This document shows positions 16,113-17,404 of a DNA stretch of 17,404 nt, piece after piece. The notes below the pieces were generated by a model. It was given only the letters and a program-made list of their open reading frames with translations. It made no database searches and was not told the DNA's origin. The DNA is from Bacteroidales bacterium UBA6267. GTDB taxonomy: Bacteria > Bacteroidota > Bacteroidia > Bacteroidales > UBA1556. The translations under genes and the position numbers were made by a program. Numbering within the stretch: the stretch's first letter is position 1; every line of letters begins with the position of its first letter. The stretch is taken from NCBI GenBank assembly GCA_002440745.1, contig DJVB01000056.1, forward strand, positions 75,269-92,672, given 5' to 3'.

Positions 16113-16246
16113 TTAATACTTTATTTCATTGGTTTCTTGATAAATTGGTATAGTATTAAAAATAGCAATCCTATTATTTGCTTCCTTCTCACATGAGGTT
16201 AGTAAAAAAAGTTTATTGAAAATGAAACTAATGTAATTATTTTCAA
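16113..16246 (-). pseudogene. Small lipoprotein gene, apparently frameshifted in a T7 run
   Basis: Two minus-strand frames together make one typical short lipoprotein. From TTG at 16246, one frame reads MKIITLVSFSINFF, an ideal signal-peptide start, then stops. The overlapping frame reads LLTSCEKEANNRIAIF and continues to NEIKY and a stop at 16113-16115, with lipobox LTSC (Cys at 16191-16193). The frames meet at a run of seven T (minus strand, 16204-16210). One extra T (T8) would join them into a 44-residue lipoprotein with a 26-residue mature part. In the lipobox frame alone there is no ATG. It ends 10 bp before the barrel gene at 16102 and is probably its operon leader. It could be a decayed gene, a slippage-controlled gene, or a sequencing error in the homopolymer. 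Confidence 0.45.
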
Positions 16247-16293
16247 TTTGATTAACTTCCTGTGATGGGTTAATTAATGAACCGCTAAATTAG

Positions 16294-16324
16294 AAAAAAA
16301 ATCAAACAGTGATTTTTTTTTTTT
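16294..16324. terminator. A8/T12 hairpin, possible terminator
   Basis: AAAAAAAATCA and TGATTTTTTTT form an 11-bp perfect stem around the loop AACAG, with the T run continuing to 16324. The stem is almost entirely A-T. On the minus strand the hairpin is followed by eight T, and it could end transcripts coming from the lipoprotein gene at 17288. The homopolymers may instead simply be low-complexity sequence. Confidence 0.35.
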
Positions 16325-16360
16325 GTTAACAGCATTAAAATAATTCTTATGAAACTCTAT

Positions 16361-16530
16361 GGAGTGGCTTCGCCGGAATTGATGGTAATTTGGCTGCGCC
16401 GGAATTGGTGGTAAAATGCTTCGCGGAATTGATGGTAATTTGGCTGCGCCGGAATTGGTGGTAATTTGGCTTCGCCGGAATTGATGGTAAGACGCTTCGC
16501 GGAAAGGGTGGTAAAGTGCCGTGCGGAAAG
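16361..16530. repeat. Tandem 24/26-bp mini-hairpin repeat array 2
   Basis: A partial unit (about 16361-16380) is followed by six full units: 16381-16406, 16407-16430, 16431-16456, 16457-16482, 16483-16506 and 16507-16530. They are the same GRTGGTAA...GGAATT unit as in array 1 and in the same orientation. The central palindromes vary in paired fashion: GGC-TGC-GCC, GC-TTC-GC, GGC-TTC-GCC, CGC-TTC-GCG, GC-CGT-GC. Both arrays finish with units ending GGAAAG next to GGTGGTAAA. Confidence 0.88.
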
Positions 16531-16583
16531 GGGGGTGAGTATAAAAAAAATAAAAATCCTTGGTAATAGTTATAAAATAACTT

Positions 16584-16820
16584 TCATTTTACCAATTCAA
16601 TAAGCTCGTTTCTAACTTTATCAAAGTCCTTCATCCTTGTTTTACCATCGCTTGAAATTTCGGGTTCTATCATCCTAACAACTTCGCCTTTATTGTTGAG
16701 GAGCATCACTGTAAACTCACTAATATCATCATAAAAAATCCTATAATAGCTGTCATTCAATTCCTTGATAAAATTTAATTTCTTTACATATACTTTTTCA
16801 TGATAGGCCGATGGTATTAC
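16584..16820 (-). pseudogene. In-frame continuation of the lipoprotein gene beyond a premature TAA
   Basis: Immediately after the TAA at 16821-16823 the same reading frame stays open for 78 codons to a TGA at 16584-16586. It reads VIPSAYHEKVYVKK and later FTVMLLNNKGEVVRMIEPE and DFDKVRNELIELVK. This looks like real protein: a beta-strand and turn (LLNNKGEVV) like the late strands of thioredoxin-fold lipoproteins, then a C-terminal helix. It has no start codon of its own near the stop. It is best read as the severed C-terminal third of the gene at 16821-17288. Confidence 0.6.
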
Positions 16821-17288
16821 TTAAGACTGAAAATGATAATCAAAACTCTTTAAGATTAAGTCGAAATAGTGAAAGTCGTAACTTAGGCCTGCGAACACAA
16901 AAGCTTTATTTTTAGTTTTTGAAAGGCTATTCAAAGTATCTACTAAATCGATGAATTGTTTAACTTCATATATCATCGTATTACTGCATGGATACCAGAT
17001 ACTTATCAGAGTGTATTCATAATTTACAAAATGGTTCTGTAGGTTTGTAACCGTTATCTCTTGAACCGTCATTGAATCAATAGATTCATAATATTTGTTG
17101 ATATCATTTCTATCAAAATCTTCTAATACCATCGTGGTTTCATTTTTCTTTTTATGCCGGTCACCTGCCATCGTATATGATTTCCTATTTTGCGATATGC
17201 CATCTTTAGTTTTATAAGTATATTTTACTGGCTTACACGACGATAATAGAATAATAATAAAGCAAATAAAAGTCAATTTCTTTATCAT
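16821..17288 (-). CDS. Truncated lipoprotein, possibly thioredoxin-like (gene interrupted by in-frame stop)
   Basis: The 155-residue product has a lipoprotein signal peptide with lipobox LSSC (15-18), so it would be lipidated at Cys18 and membrane-anchored. After a polar linker, residues 91-111 (EYTLISIWYPCSNTMIYEVK) resemble the first strand and active-site helix of TlpA/thioredoxin-like proteins (strand, Trp98, Pro-Cys, helix). Only one cysteine is present instead of CxxC, so thiol-disulfide activity is doubtful. The KAFVFAGLSYDFHYF stretch would be the next strand. Translation stops at TAA after residue 155, yet the frame continues with plausible coding sequence for 78 codons, so the ancestral protein was about 234 residues. 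The thioredoxin-like assignment is an inference from pattern only. An exact -7 element lies about 37 bp upstream. Confidence 0.55.
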   Translation of the reverse strand: MIKKLTFICFIIILLSSCKPVKYTYKTKDGISQNRKSYTMAGDRHKKKNETTMVLEDFDRNDINKYYESIDSMTVQEITVTNLQNHFVNYEYTLISIWYPCSNTMIYEVKQFIDLVDTLNSLSKTKNKAFVFAGLSYDFHYFDLILKSFDYHFQS

Positions 17289-17324
17289 AATTTCAGATTT
17301 CTTATTAATACCATTCTAATATTG

Positions 17325-17332
17325 CAAAAGTA
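17325..17332 (-). promoter_or_regulatory. -7 promoter element of the truncated lipoprotein gene
   Basis: The minus strand reads TACTTTTGC, an exact TAnnTTTG match, about 37 bp ahead of the start codon at 17288. The usual TTG at -33 is absent; its place is occupied by the palindrome at 17343-17359. Confidence 0.55.
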
Positions 17333-17342
17333 GAAAACAAAT

Positions 17343-17359
17343 AAATGAATCGTTCATTT
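17343..17359. promoter_or_regulatory. 17-bp palindrome, candidate repressor operator
   Basis: AAATGAA-TCG-TTCATTT is a perfect inverted repeat with 7-bp arms. Further partial symmetry outside it (AAA/TTT at 17339-17341 with 17361-17363) extends the site. It sits over the -33 region of the lipoprotein promoter. The form is like operators bound by dimeric helix-turn-helix repressors such as TetR-family proteins, but no regulator gene is visible in the window. Confidence 0.4.
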
Positions 17360-17404
17360 GTTTATTGGATAAAACCATGGTTACTTCTTGCTGCGAAAAG
17401 TAGA

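Noticed and set aside
14437..16530. Composite transposon or insertion sequence bounded by the two repeat arrays
   Set aside because: No transposase, no terminal inverted repeats and no target-site duplication are visible; the arrays are multi-unit tandem repeats rather than element ends.
17376..17404. C-terminal end of a further minus-strand gene entering from the right
   Set aside because: All three minus-strand frames are open at the window edge and too short to judge, so no gene can be called.

Overview
The window looks like chromosomal DNA of a Bacteroidota (Bacteroidetes) bacterium. It is AT-rich, start codons mostly lack a strong Shine-Dalgarno sequence, and several upstream regions carry the phylum's TAnnTTTG -7 promoter element, twice paired with a TTG exactly 19 bp upstream. 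The protein content also fits: an outer-membrane beta-barrel protein with a carboxypeptidase-like N-terminal domain, secreted M16 and M1 peptidases, and lipoproteins with LSSC/LTSC lipoboxes. The genus cannot be named from the sequence alone.

Layout. 1-292: three copies of a 75-bp repeat at 108-109 bp spacing. 273-397: an imperfect palindrome holding two facing terminator-like hairpins. 396-467 (-): an initiator tRNA-fMet with its own promoter and terminator. 712-2903 (+): a patatin-like protein with a degenerate active site, followed 5 bp later by an RlmL-type rRNA methyltransferase. 2928-3081: two adjacent heptanucleotide repeat arrays. 3088-5034 (+): 6-phosphofructokinase and a lipid A/lysophospholipid-type acyltransferase, closed by a terminator at 5161-5180. 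5205-12602 (-): a three-gene operon of outer-membrane barrel protein, M16 peptidase and M1 peptidase. 12847-14436 (+): peptide chain release factor 3, divergent from that operon. 14437-17404: a very AT-rich accessory stretch with two arrays of the same 24/26-bp hairpin repeat. These flank two unrecognised barrel-like exported proteins and a frameshifted small lipoprotein, with a stop-interrupted, possibly thioredoxin-like lipoprotein beyond the second array.

How the genes may work together. The minus-strand operon places an outer-membrane protein with two exported zinc peptidases, which suggests protein or peptide processing at the cell envelope (inference). The housekeeping genes (tRNA-fMet, rRNA methyltransferase, pfkA, prfC, acyltransferase) look ordinary. 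The most unusual parts are the repeat-flanked accessory block from 14437 onward, with two lesioned lipoprotein genes, and the patatin-like protein whose GTSTG-equivalent position has lost the serine nucleophile.
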